Source: Fervidifonticultor_A sp037443565
GTDB taxonomy: Bacteria; Sysuimicrobiota; Sysuimicrobiia; Sysuimicrobiales; Humicultoraceae
DNA: 5,591 nucleotides
Reading direction: 5' to 3'
NCBI GenBank assembly: GCA_037443565.1
Contig: JBBIOB010000089.1
Location: 1 to 5,591, forward strand
Positions 1 through 4,731 of this stretch are shown here, piece by piece. A program made the position numbers and the translations under genes. Each line of letters opens with the position of its first letter. Within the stretch, counting starts at the first letter, position 1. The notes under the pieces were generated by a model. It did no database searches and was not told the origin of the DNA. It saw only the letters and a program-made list of their open reading frames with translations.

Positions 1-225
1 CGCGTTGACCCGGTACCGGGTCTGGGAGTTGTTGAACTCGGCCGCGATGCTGTCGATGATGTCGGCCAGCGGTCGCGTGAGCCCATACCAGAACTCGACC
101 GTCGTACGCCCCGCCTGGGCGATGGTCTCGGGGGCCGACACCTGAGCCATGGACACCGGCACCGCCAACGTGGCGCCGCCGGCAACGAGCATGACGGCGA
201 CAATACTTGCAATCAAGCTTCGCAT
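1..225 (-). CDS. ABC transporter extracellular solute-binding protein (sugar / glycerol-3-phosphate type), N-terminal part
   Basis: Partial gene: 75 codons are visible from the ATG at 225 down to the left edge, with no stop. Residues 1-27 look like a Sec signal peptide: Arg near the N-terminus, a hydrophobic stretch from about residue 4 to 24, and a cleavage site after Ser-Met-Ala (residue 27). No lipobox cysteine is present, so the mature protein should be free in a periplasm. Residues 41-73 read TTVEFWYGLTRPLADII followed by an AAEFN..Q..Y.V pattern. This is the usual start of family 1 binding proteins (UgpB/MalE-like: 'v.FWh.......l..l...Fn.s...y.V'). The role is therefore capture of a sugar or glycerol phosphate for an ABC importer whose permease and ATPase genes would lie to the left. 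The start is well supported by AAGGAGG at 234-240, 8 bases before the ATG. The substrate cannot be told from this fragment. Confidence 0.85.
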   Translation of the reverse strand, partial: MRSLIASIVAVMLVAGGATLAVPVSMAQVSAPETIAQAGRTTVEFWYGLTRPLADIIDSIAAEFNNSQTRYRVNA

Positions 226-233
226 CAGGTATC

Positions 234-240
234 CCTCCTT
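234..240 (-). promoter_or_regulatory. Ribosome binding site of the solute-binding protein gene
   Basis: Read on the minus strand this is AAGGAGG, a full match to the anti-Shine-Dalgarno core, 8 bases before the ATG at 225. It fixes the start of a gene that is cut by the window edge and so lacks a visible stop. Confidence 0.85.
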
Positions 241-302
241 AGCGAGGTCCTCTTCGCTGTTTCCGCTGGCATTGCCTCCTCACACCCGGCACAAATCGCA
301 CC

Positions 303-331
303 TTGACAGGCACCGCAGAGATGCCTACAGT
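303..331 (+). promoter_or_regulatory. Predicted sigma70-type promoter for the GNAT-esterase genes
   Basis: A perfect -35 hexamer TTGACA (303-308) is followed after exactly 17 bases by TACAGT (326-331), which matches the -10 consensus TATAAT at four of six positions including the key T1, A2 and T6. Transcription would begin near 337-339 and give a leader of about 265 bases before the GTG at 604. The assignment rests on sequence match only. A leader this long is unusual for a plain housekeeping promoter, so a second promoter closer to the gene is possible. Confidence 0.5.
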
Positions 332-374
332 GAGCGAGGTATCACGACATTCTTCGGAAGGGGTGGACGGTTCG

Positions 375-443
375 ATGCCCATGACGGTTACGGCCAGTGT
401 CGCCGTTCGCGTCCACCCGTCTGCCGCGCCCCCCGTCACCTGA
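375..443 (+). CDS. Possible 22-codon leader ORF (uncertain)
   Basis: An ATG at 375 opens a short frame (MPMTVTASVAVRVHPSAAPP, then V-T) ending at TGA 441-443. Purine-rich sequence GGAAGGGGTGG (356-366) lies 8 bases upstream and could serve as a ribosome binding site. The frame lies downstream of the predicted promoter, and its stop is 26 bases before the inverted repeat at 470-495, the layout of a regulatory leader peptide. The peptide has no run of a single codon type that would suggest classical attenuation, and short frames arise easily by chance in GC-rich DNA. It is listed as a candidate only. Confidence 0.2.
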   Translation: MPMTVTASVAVRVHPSAAPPVT

Positions 444-469
444 TTGCCTGACAGTTTACCATGACCTTG

Positions 470-495
470 CGGCCACGGGTGGAGTCCCGTGGCCG
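470..495 (+). repeat. Perfect 10-bp inverted repeat (hairpin) in the GNAT leader
   Basis: CGGCCACGGG (470-479) pairs exactly with CCCGTGGCCG (486-495) around the 6-base loop TGGAGT. As RNA this is a very stable stem. No T-run follows (the next bases are GTCGCCTCTC), so it does not look like a canonical intrinsic terminator. As DNA it could instead be a palindromic operator. It lies 108 bases before the GNAT start codon. Confidence 0.6.
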
Positions 496-587
496 GTCGC
501 CTCTCTGGTGGGCATCGCCGTGCCGCGGGGGCCCGCCGCGCTGTCGCGTAACGGCGCTACAGACACCGCGCGCATGTGTCAACGCTC

Positions 588-597
588 AGGGGAGGAG
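588..597 (+). promoter_or_regulatory. Ribosome binding site that decides the GNAT start
   Basis: AGGGGAGGAG has its GGAGG core at 591-595, 8 bases before a GTG at 604. The frame stays open upstream (for example to an ATG at 574 or further to 397), but only the GTG at 604 has a well-placed Shine-Dalgarno. The residues from there on also begin the recognisable acetyltransferase domain. Confidence 0.8.
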
Positions 598-603
598 AGA
601 GCA

Positions 604-1596
604 GTGGCAGTCGTGCCTGAATCACGAACGACCGGCCTGCGGGTCGAGGTCCGCCCGTTCGGGGAGGATGACTACCCGCGGCTGATCGAGATCGTCAACC
701 AGTCGTTCCCGGATTATGTCTGGTCCGTGGAGGAAGCGCGCCACGAAGACGCGATCTGGGACCACAGCCGCTACGTCAAGCAGCGCGTCGTCGCCGTTGT
801 GGAGGGCCGCGTCGTGGGGACGGGTGTGGTCAACCACATCCCTGACGAGTTCCACCCCCACAAGTACTGGCTGCAGGCCGCGGTCGACCCCGCGGTCCGC
901 CGCAGGGGCATCGGAGGCGCGCTCTACGCGCGGCTCATCGAGATCCTGGCGGCGAGGGATGCCCTGGCCGCGCGCGCCAGTGTGCCGAGGGAGACCGATA
1001 CCGAGACCCTGGGCTTCCTGACGCGCCGGGGGTTCATGGAGGTGCAGCGGGGCTGGCGGTCGGTGCTCGACGTCGCCGCGTTTGACTTCTCCGCCTTCGC
1101 GACCGCCGGGAATCGGGTGGCGGCCCAGGGGATCTCGCTCACCACCCTGGCCAAGGAGCGCGCCCGCGACGGCGAGGCGCTGCAGAAGGCGTACGCGCTG
1201 ACCATGGCGTGCGAGCAGGACGTGCCGTCGGCCGATCCGGTCACCGAGACCTCGTTCGACCACTTCCTGGCCCACGCGGTCGAGTCGCCCAACGCGGTGC
1301 CCGACGCGTTCTTCATCGCCACAGACGGCGGCCGGTACATTGGGATGAGCGGGATGTACCGCCCGCTGGCCGAGCCCGGCGTCCTCTACCAGGGCCTGAC
1401 CGGCGTTCTTCGGGAGTACCGCGGCCGGGGCATCGCCATGGCTCTGAAGCTGCGGACGGTCCGGTATGCCCTGGAACACGGGTACAGGGAGATCCGGACC
1501 TGGAACGACGCCCGGAACCGGCCGATGCTTCGAATCAACGAAGCCATGGGCTTCGCCAAGCAGCCGGCCACGATCGTCCTGGAGCGCCGGCTATGA
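604..1596 (+). CDS. Tandem-domain GNAT family N-acetyltransferase (MshD-like architecture)
   Basis: This 330-residue protein carries two GNAT folds in a row, and each transfers or binds an acetyl group through acetyl-CoA. The first domain (about residues 12-155) begins LRVEVRPFGEDDYPRL and has the acetyl-CoA loop VDPAVRRRGIGGAL at 94-107 (R-R-x-G-x-G/A type), then a GF-x(3)-RRGF segment at 137-144. The second domain (about 175-330) has EYRGRGIAMALK at 271-282 as its CoA loop and TWNDARNRPMLRINEAMGF at 299-317, the usual beta-bulge/helix end of GNATs ('N..N..M..iN..lGF'). Two fused GNAT domains of about this length occur in mycothiol synthase MshD and in many uncharacterised acetyltransferases. 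Sequence alone does not show that mycothiol is the product. The gene starts at GTG 604 on ribosome-binding-site evidence and ends 58 bases before the esterase gene on the same strand, so the two may be cotranscribed. Both CoA loops look intact, so both domains could bind CoA. Confidence 0.85.
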   Translation: MAVVPESRTTGLRVEVRPFGEDDYPRLIEIVNQSFPDYVWSVEEARHEDAIWDHSRYVKQRVVAVVEGRVVGTGVVNHIPDEFHPHKYWLQAAVDPAVRRRGIGGALYARLIEILAARDALAARASVPRETDTETLGFLTRRGFMEVQRGWRSVLDVAAFDFSAFATAGNRVAAQGISLTTLAKERARDGEALQKAYALTMACEQDVPSADPVTETSFDHFLAHAVESPNAVPDAFFIATDGGRYIGMSGMYRPLAEPGVLYQGLTGVLREYRGRGIAMALKLRTVRYALEHGYREIRTWNDARNRPMLRINEAMGFAKQPATIVLERRL

Positions 1597-1654
1597 CTCG
1601 GGGAGCCGGCCTGAGCAGGATTGCCGCATCCGGCAGCCAAGGCTCACCAGTGGG

Positions 1655-2359
1655 ATGAACCGCGAGTACCACCACTGGGTCAGCCCCGCCCTCGGCCGGT
1701 CGATGGAGACCCTAGTGTTTGGCCGCGCCGGCTCGCCAGTCCTGGTCTTCCCCGCGACCATGGGCCGGTTCTACCAGTACGAGGACTTCGGCATGGTGGC
1801 GGCCCTTGAGGCGAAGATCGAGGCCGGCTACATCCAGCTCTTCTGCCTGGACAGCGTGGACGCCGAGTCGTGGCACAACAGAGCGGTACTACCCCGGCAA
1901 CGCGTACAGCGGCACCTCGACTACGAGCGGTACATCCTCACGGAGTACGTGCGGTTCGTCCGCGAGCGGAATCCGCGGCCGCTGATTGTCACCGGGACGT
2001 CGTTTGGGGCCTACCACGCACTCAACCTCGCGTTCCGCCATCCGCGGCTGTTCGTGAAGCTGGTGGCCCTCTCCGGCCGCTACGATATCAGAGGCCTCCT
2101 GGACGGCTACCACGACGACGACGTGCACTACAATTCACCGCTCGACTACCTGCCCGGCCTGACCGACGAGGCTTACCTCGAGCCCATGCGCCGAATGCAG
2201 ATCGTCCTCCTGGCGGGCGAGCACGACATCGCGCTGGCCCCGACCCGGTTCATCTCCGAGGCGCTCACCGCCAAAGGCGTGCTGAACGAACTCGCGATCT
2301 GGTGGGGCAAGACCCCCGACTGGCCGCTGTGGCGGGAGGCGATCCCGCACTACCTTTGA
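1655..2359 (+). CDS. Alpha/beta-hydrolase, esterase D-like family, apparently lacking the catalytic His
   Basis: This 234-residue protein resembles the small cytosolic 'esterase family' hydrolases related to esterase D / PF00756. The N-terminus (REYHHWVSPALGRSMETLVFG, written here as a 3-21 span) is typical, as are VFPATMGRFYQYED (31-44) and LDSVDAESW (65-73). No signal peptide is seen. The nucleophile elbow is G-T-S-F-G at 114-118, making Ser116 the nucleophile, followed by AYHALNLAFRHP. The acid is probably Asp191 in AGEHD (187-191). In relatives the third catalytic residue is the His of an HDWPxW motif near the C-terminus. Here the motif reads TPDWPLW (220-226), with Pro221 (codon CCC, 2315-2317) where His is expected. 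The length is normal and the rest of the fold looks intact. The start ATG at 1655 has only a weak ribosome binding site (AAGG at 1639-1642), but no other in-frame start is evident and the family N-terminus begins there. The substrate is unknown. The protein may be inactive or non-hydrolytic if the Pro is real. Confidence 0.8.
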   Translation: MNREYHHWVSPALGRSMETLVFGRAGSPVLVFPATMGRFYQYEDFGMVAALEAKIEAGYIQLFCLDSVDAESWHNRAVLPRQRVQRHLDYERYILTEYVRFVRERNPRPLIVTGTSFGAYHALNLAFRHPRLFVKLVALSGRYDIRGLLDGYHDDDVHYNSPLDYLPGLTDEAYLEPMRRMQIVLLAGEHDIALAPTRFISEALTAKGVLNELAIWWGKTPDWPLWREAIPHYL

Positions 2360-2444
2360 CCGTTGGTGGCGGAGGCGCGTATCCGGTCTCTACCTGATGC
2401 GCGAACGGGCGCCAGCGGGGACGATTGAAAGGGAATGGCGCGTC

Positions 2445-2455
2445 AGGGGAGGAGG
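2445..2455 (+). promoter_or_regulatory. Ribosome binding site of the zinc-ribbon gene
   Basis: AGGGGAGGAGG ends 6 bases before the ATG at 2462. It is among the strongest Shine-Dalgarno sequences in the window and is the main reason for treating the 49-codon frame behind it as a real gene and not a chance opening. Confidence 0.8.
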
Positions 2456-2461
2456 ACGACC

Positions 2462-2611
2462 ATGGGGATGAAAGGCGCCTCTCGTTGCCCTGGCTGCAAG
2501 AGCACCCACATCGAGTACCAGGGCGTCGACGAGCAGGGCCAGCAGAAGTGGCGCTGCAAGGAGTGTGGGACCCGGTTCACCTTCAAGCCCGCTGAGGCCA
2601 AGGCGAGCTAG
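2462..2611 (+). CDS. Small zinc-ribbon protein (49 residues)
   Basis: A short gene from ATG 2462 to TAG 2609-2611. It has two Cys pairs, CPGC at residues 9-12 and CKEC at 32-35, spaced by 19 residues, with the pattern CPxCxS..(x)..GxQKWRCKECGTRF. Four cysteines in this arrangement form a zinc ribbon. The layout is close to the N-terminal zinc ribbon of IS1 InsA and related transposases ('CP.C.S....G....G.QrY.CK.C...F'), and similar stand-alone ribbons are common small bacterial proteins. After the second Cys pair there are only about 14 residues, so no catalytic domain is present. The likely role is nucleic-acid or protein binding, but this is inference. The gene follows the esterase by 102 bases on the same strand, and its last 29 bases overlap the 3' end of aroA on the opposite strand. 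The strong ribosome binding site supports translation. Confidence 0.75.
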   Translation: MGMKGASRCPGCKSTHIEYQGVDEQGQQKWRCKECGTRFTFKPAEAKAS

Positions 2612-3887
2612 TCCTCAACCGCTCCAGACGCTCGAAGAAGTCCGGGAACGTCTTCGCGACGCACCCGGGGTCGGCGATCGCGATCCCCGGCGCGCGCAGC
2701 CCGGCGACCGCAAACGCCATCGCGATCCTGTGGTCGTTGTACGTCTGCACGACCGCGGGCCGCACCGGCCGCGGCGTGATCGCCAGGCCGTCGTCGAACT
2801 CCTCCACGTCCTGTCCCAGCCGCCGCAGTTCCGCGGCCGCAGCCGCGATCCGGTCCGACTCCTGATGCCGGATGTGCCCGACGCCCCGGATGCGCGTCGC
2901 GCCGCGGGCGAACGGCGCGATGGCCGCCAGCGTCATCGTCTGATCGCTCATCGCGCCCAGGTCCACGTCGAGGCCGGATAACGCTCCCCCTCGCACCCCC
3001 AGGACGTCGGGGAGGCGTTCGACCCGACACCCCATGCGCTCGAGCACGTCCACGAACCGCGCGTCGCCCTGCGGCGACGCGACCGACAGCCCGGGCACGG
3101 CCACGCGACCGCCGGTGACCGCAGCCGCGGCGAAGAAGTAGGCCGCGCTGCTGGCATCGGGCTCGACGGCAAACTCGCGGGCCCGGTACCGCTGCCCGGC
3201 CCGAACCACAAACCGCCGCAGCCCCTCGCGTTCGACCGCCACGCCGAACGCGGCCATCACGGCCAGCGTCATCTCGACATAGGGCGCCGCGACCAGATGT
3301 CCTTCTACCACGATCTCCACGTCATCACGGGCGCACGGGGCGACCATCAGGAGCGCGGAGACGAACTGGCTGCTCACCTCGCCCCGGACCACCGTGCGTC
3401 CACCGTGCAGGCCGTGCGCGTCCACCAGCGCAGGCAGGGTGCCTCCGGTGGCGGTTATGCGGACGCCCAGCTGGCGCAGGGCGTCCACCAGATCCCCGAT
3501 CGGCCGCTCGCGCATCCGCGCCGTGCCGTCGAGCCGGTAGCGGCCGGCACCCAGGCTGACCATCGCGGTGAGGAAGCGCGCCGCGGTCCCGGCACCGCCG
3601 ACATCCAGCTCGGCCGTCGCGGCCGGGACGGCGCCGCCCCGCCCCTGGACGGTGATCCGGAGCGCGCCCGGGTCGGCGTCCACGGAGAATCCCAGGGATC
3701 GCAGCGCCTCGATCACAACGACGGTGTCGTCGCTGAACAGCGCGTTGGACAGGGACGTCGTCCCTTGGGCCAGCGCGGCGAGCACCAGCGCCCGGTTGGT
3801 CAGGCTCTTCGATCCGGGGACCGCCACGGTGGCGTCGGGGGGCGCCGCGAGCGGGACGATCGCGTACACGTCGGGACCACGCGCCAC
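2583..3887 (-). CDS. aroA: 3-phosphoshikimate 1-carboxyvinyltransferase (EPSP synthase)
   Basis: Joins shikimate-3-phosphate and phosphoenolpyruvate to give EPSP, the sixth step of the shikimate pathway, in the cytosol. The 434 residues match the usual length. Visible family motifs in order are VPGSKSLTNRALVLAALA (23-40, Lys26/Ser27/Arg32 for substrate binding), DVGGAGTAARFLTA (95-108), RMRERPIGDLVDALRQLG (124-141), VSSQFVSALLM (171-181), VEPDASSAAYFFAAA (241-255), MSDQTMTLAAIAPF (313-326, catalytic Asp315), HIRHQESDR (338-346, Glu343), TYNDHRIAMAFA (382-393, Arg387) and CVAKTFPDFF (409-418, Lys412). The start is taken as GTG 3887, 13 bases after the aroH stop. No clear Shine-Dalgarno is present, which suggests translational coupling. 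GTG 3869 is an alternative. The PEP-site loop has Phe105 where E. coli has Pro101. The C-terminal tail (RTSSPWPQRA) runs into the convergent zinc-ribbon gene. Confidence 0.96.
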   Translation of the reverse strand: MARGPDVYAIVPLAAPPDATVAVPGSKSLTNRALVLAALAQGTTSLSNALFSDDTVVVIEALRSLGFSVDADPGALRITVQGRGGAVPAATAELDVGGAGTAARFLTAMVSLGAGRYRLDGTARMRERPIGDLVDALRQLGVRITATGGTLPALVDAHGLHGGRTVVRGEVSSQFVSALLMVAPCARDDVEIVVEGHLVAAPYVEMTLAVMAAFGVAVEREGLRRFVVRAGQRYRAREFAVEPDASSAAYFFAAAAVTGGRVAVPGLSVASPQGDARFVDVLERMGCRVERLPDVLGVRGGALSGLDVDLGAMSDQTMTLAAIAPFARGATRIRGVGHIRHQESDRIAAAAAELRRLGQDVEEFDDGLAITPRPVRPAVVQTYNDHRIAMAFAVAGLRAPGIAIADPGCVAKTFPDFFERLERLRTSSPWPQRA

Positions 3888-3900
3888 GGTGTGCCGGCGG

Positions 3901-4275
3901 TCAGCCGCTCGAGCGGCTGTTCAGGTCGGGCCGCAGCGCCGTGGCGCCGCGCAGATAGATGTGCACGATCTCCTCCTGCGCGCGGGGGGTGTTCCAGAGG
4001 ACCAGCACCCGCAGGCACTGCGGCAGCGAGCCGGGGACGGCAATGTCGGCAAACGACAGCAGCGGCACCGCGGTCCAGCCCATCTTGCGCGCCGCCTCGG
4101 CGGGATACGCGGCGGTGAGGTCCGGCGTGGCCGCGAAGAAGACCGCGGCGACCTCGTGCGGGGCGATGTCGTTGGCGTGAACGAGCTCGGTCAGCAACTC
4201 CTGCACGGCGTCGCGGATGGCGTCCGGCGCGTTGGCGGCCACGGTGGTCGCGCCACGGACACCCCGGACGTGCAT
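3901..4275 (-). CDS. aroH: Chorismate mutase, monofunctional AroH class
   Basis: Rearranges chorismate to prephenate, the branch point to phenylalanine and tyrosine. The 124 residues fit the small trimeric AroH family of Bacillus subtilis and Thermus, not the all-helical AroQ-type mutases. Recognisable blocks are MHVRGVRGATTV (1-12, Arg7), ATPDLTAAYPAEAARKMGW (49-67, Tyr57 and Arg63), VPLLSFADIAVPGSLPQCLRVLVLWN (70-95, given here as a span) and HIYLRGATALRPDL (105-118, Tyr107, Arg114). By alignment with B. subtilis AroH recalled from memory, catalytic Arg90 is kept as Arg89, but the key Glu78 is Asp77 and Cys75 is Ser74. The gene starts at ATG 4275, 6 bases after the aroQ stop, with only a weak GGGCGG upstream, so it is probably coupled to aroQ translation. 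It ends 13 bases before aroA. It probably supplies prephenate in step with the shikimate genes around it. Confidence 0.93.
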   Translation of the reverse strand: MHVRGVRGATTVAANAPDAIRDAVQELLTELVHANDIAPHEVAAVFFAATPDLTAAYPAEAARKMGWTAVPLLSFADIAVPGSLPQCLRVLVLWNTPRAQEEIVHIYLRGATALRPDLNSRSSG

Positions 4276-4281
4276 ACGCGG

Positions 4282-4731
4282 CTACCGCCCGCCCTGGAGC
4301 TGGAGAATCGCGTGCGCCGCCCGCAGGCCCAGCACCATGCTCTCGGCGCCGAGCCCGAAGATGACCCCTGCGCAGACCGCGCTGACCAGCGATCGCTGCC
4401 GGAACTCCTCCCGCCGGGCCAGATTGGAGAGGTGGCACTCGATCACGGGGATGTCGATGGCCGCCACCGCATCGCGCAGCGCCACGCTGGTATGGGCCAG
4501 GCCGCCCGGGTTCAGCACCACGGCCTGGCACGTCGTGCGCGCCTCGTGGAGGCGGTCGATCAGCGCGCCTTCGTGATTCGACTGGAAGAACTCGACGTCA
4601 ACGCCCAGGGACTGGGCCGCCGCCCAGACACGGGCATTGATGTCCTCGAGGGGCTGGCGTCCGTAGATCTGCGGCTCGCGGGCACCCAGCAGGTTCAGGT
4701 TGGGACCGTATATCACGAGGACCCTCGGCAC
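4282..4731 (-). CDS. aroQ: 3-dehydroquinate dehydratase, type II
   Basis: Dehydrates 3-dehydroquinate to 3-dehydroshikimate, the third shikimate-pathway step. Type II enzymes are dodecamers of about 145-150 residues, and this one has 149. Motifs: VIYGPNLNLLGAREPQIYG (6-24; Arg18 and Tyr23 belong to the flexible lid, with Tyr23 the expected catalytic base), FFQSNHEGALID (48-59, Glu54), NPGGLAHTSVALRDA (74-88, Asn74 and His80), VIECHLSN (96-103, His100) and ARREEFR (105-111, Arg111). The common lid-side sequence NPGAYTHTS is here NPGGLAHTS, a mild variation. The start is GTG 4731, because GGAGGAGG (4742-4749) lies 10 bases upstream inside the end of aroB and the protein then begins MPRVLVIYGPNLN, as the family does. 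The frame is open further upstream, but that stretch is a shadow of aroB. The gene overlaps aroB by 19 bases and is followed after 6 bases by aroH, so it is certainly part of the same operon. Confidence 0.95.
   Translation of the reverse strand: MPRVLVIYGPNLNLLGAREPQIYGRQPLEDINARVWAAAQSLGVDVEFFQSNHEGALIDRLHEARTTCQAVVLNPGGLAHTSVALRDAVAAIDIPVIECHLSNLARREEFRQRSLVSAVCAGVIFGLGAESMVLGLRAAHAILQLQGGR

Larger units (their letters stand above)
226..603. other. Divergent intergenic region between the binding-protein gene and the GNAT gene
   Basis: This 378-base spacer separates two divergently transcribed genes. It contains a rightward sigma70-like promoter (303-331), a short possible leader ORF (375-443) and a strong inverted repeat (470-495), each listed separately. 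Open frames crossing it (for example 149-451 plus and 239-439 minus) have no ribosome binding site, contain low-complexity Arg/Pro-rich residues, and show no family resemblance, so I do not call them. I see no convincing leftward promoter for the binding-protein gene, no tRNA and no repeat array. Confidence 0.7.

Noticed and set aside
239..439. A 66-codon minus-strand frame upstream of the binding-protein gene
   Set aside because: It has no recognisable motif, and its end lies at the ribosome binding site of the binding-protein gene. It reads like chance coding in a regulatory spacer.
470..495. Intrinsic terminator
   Set aside because: The stem is strong, but no T-run follows it on either strand, and on the plus strand it would sit before and not after a gene.
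397..603. N-terminal extension of the GNAT protein to an earlier start
   Set aside because: The extra 69 codons have no ribosome binding site at their start, show no domain resemblance, and pass through the hairpin at 470-495. The GTG at 604 has a well-placed GGAGG.
622..1479. A 285-codon minus-strand frame opposite the GNAT gene
   Set aside because: Its residues are a low-complexity Arg/Gly/His/Pro mixture, with no motif or start signal. The plus strand carries two clear GNAT domains.
1875..1912. Possible compensated frameshift in the esterase: a neighbouring frame reads ERYYPGNAY between HN and QRHLDY
   Set aside because: The main frame (HNRAVLPRQRVQRHLDYERY) aligns without gaps to the N-R-x(3)-P-x(2)-R-x(2)-RH pattern I recall for the family, so no frameshift is needed. 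Read-level inspection would settle it.
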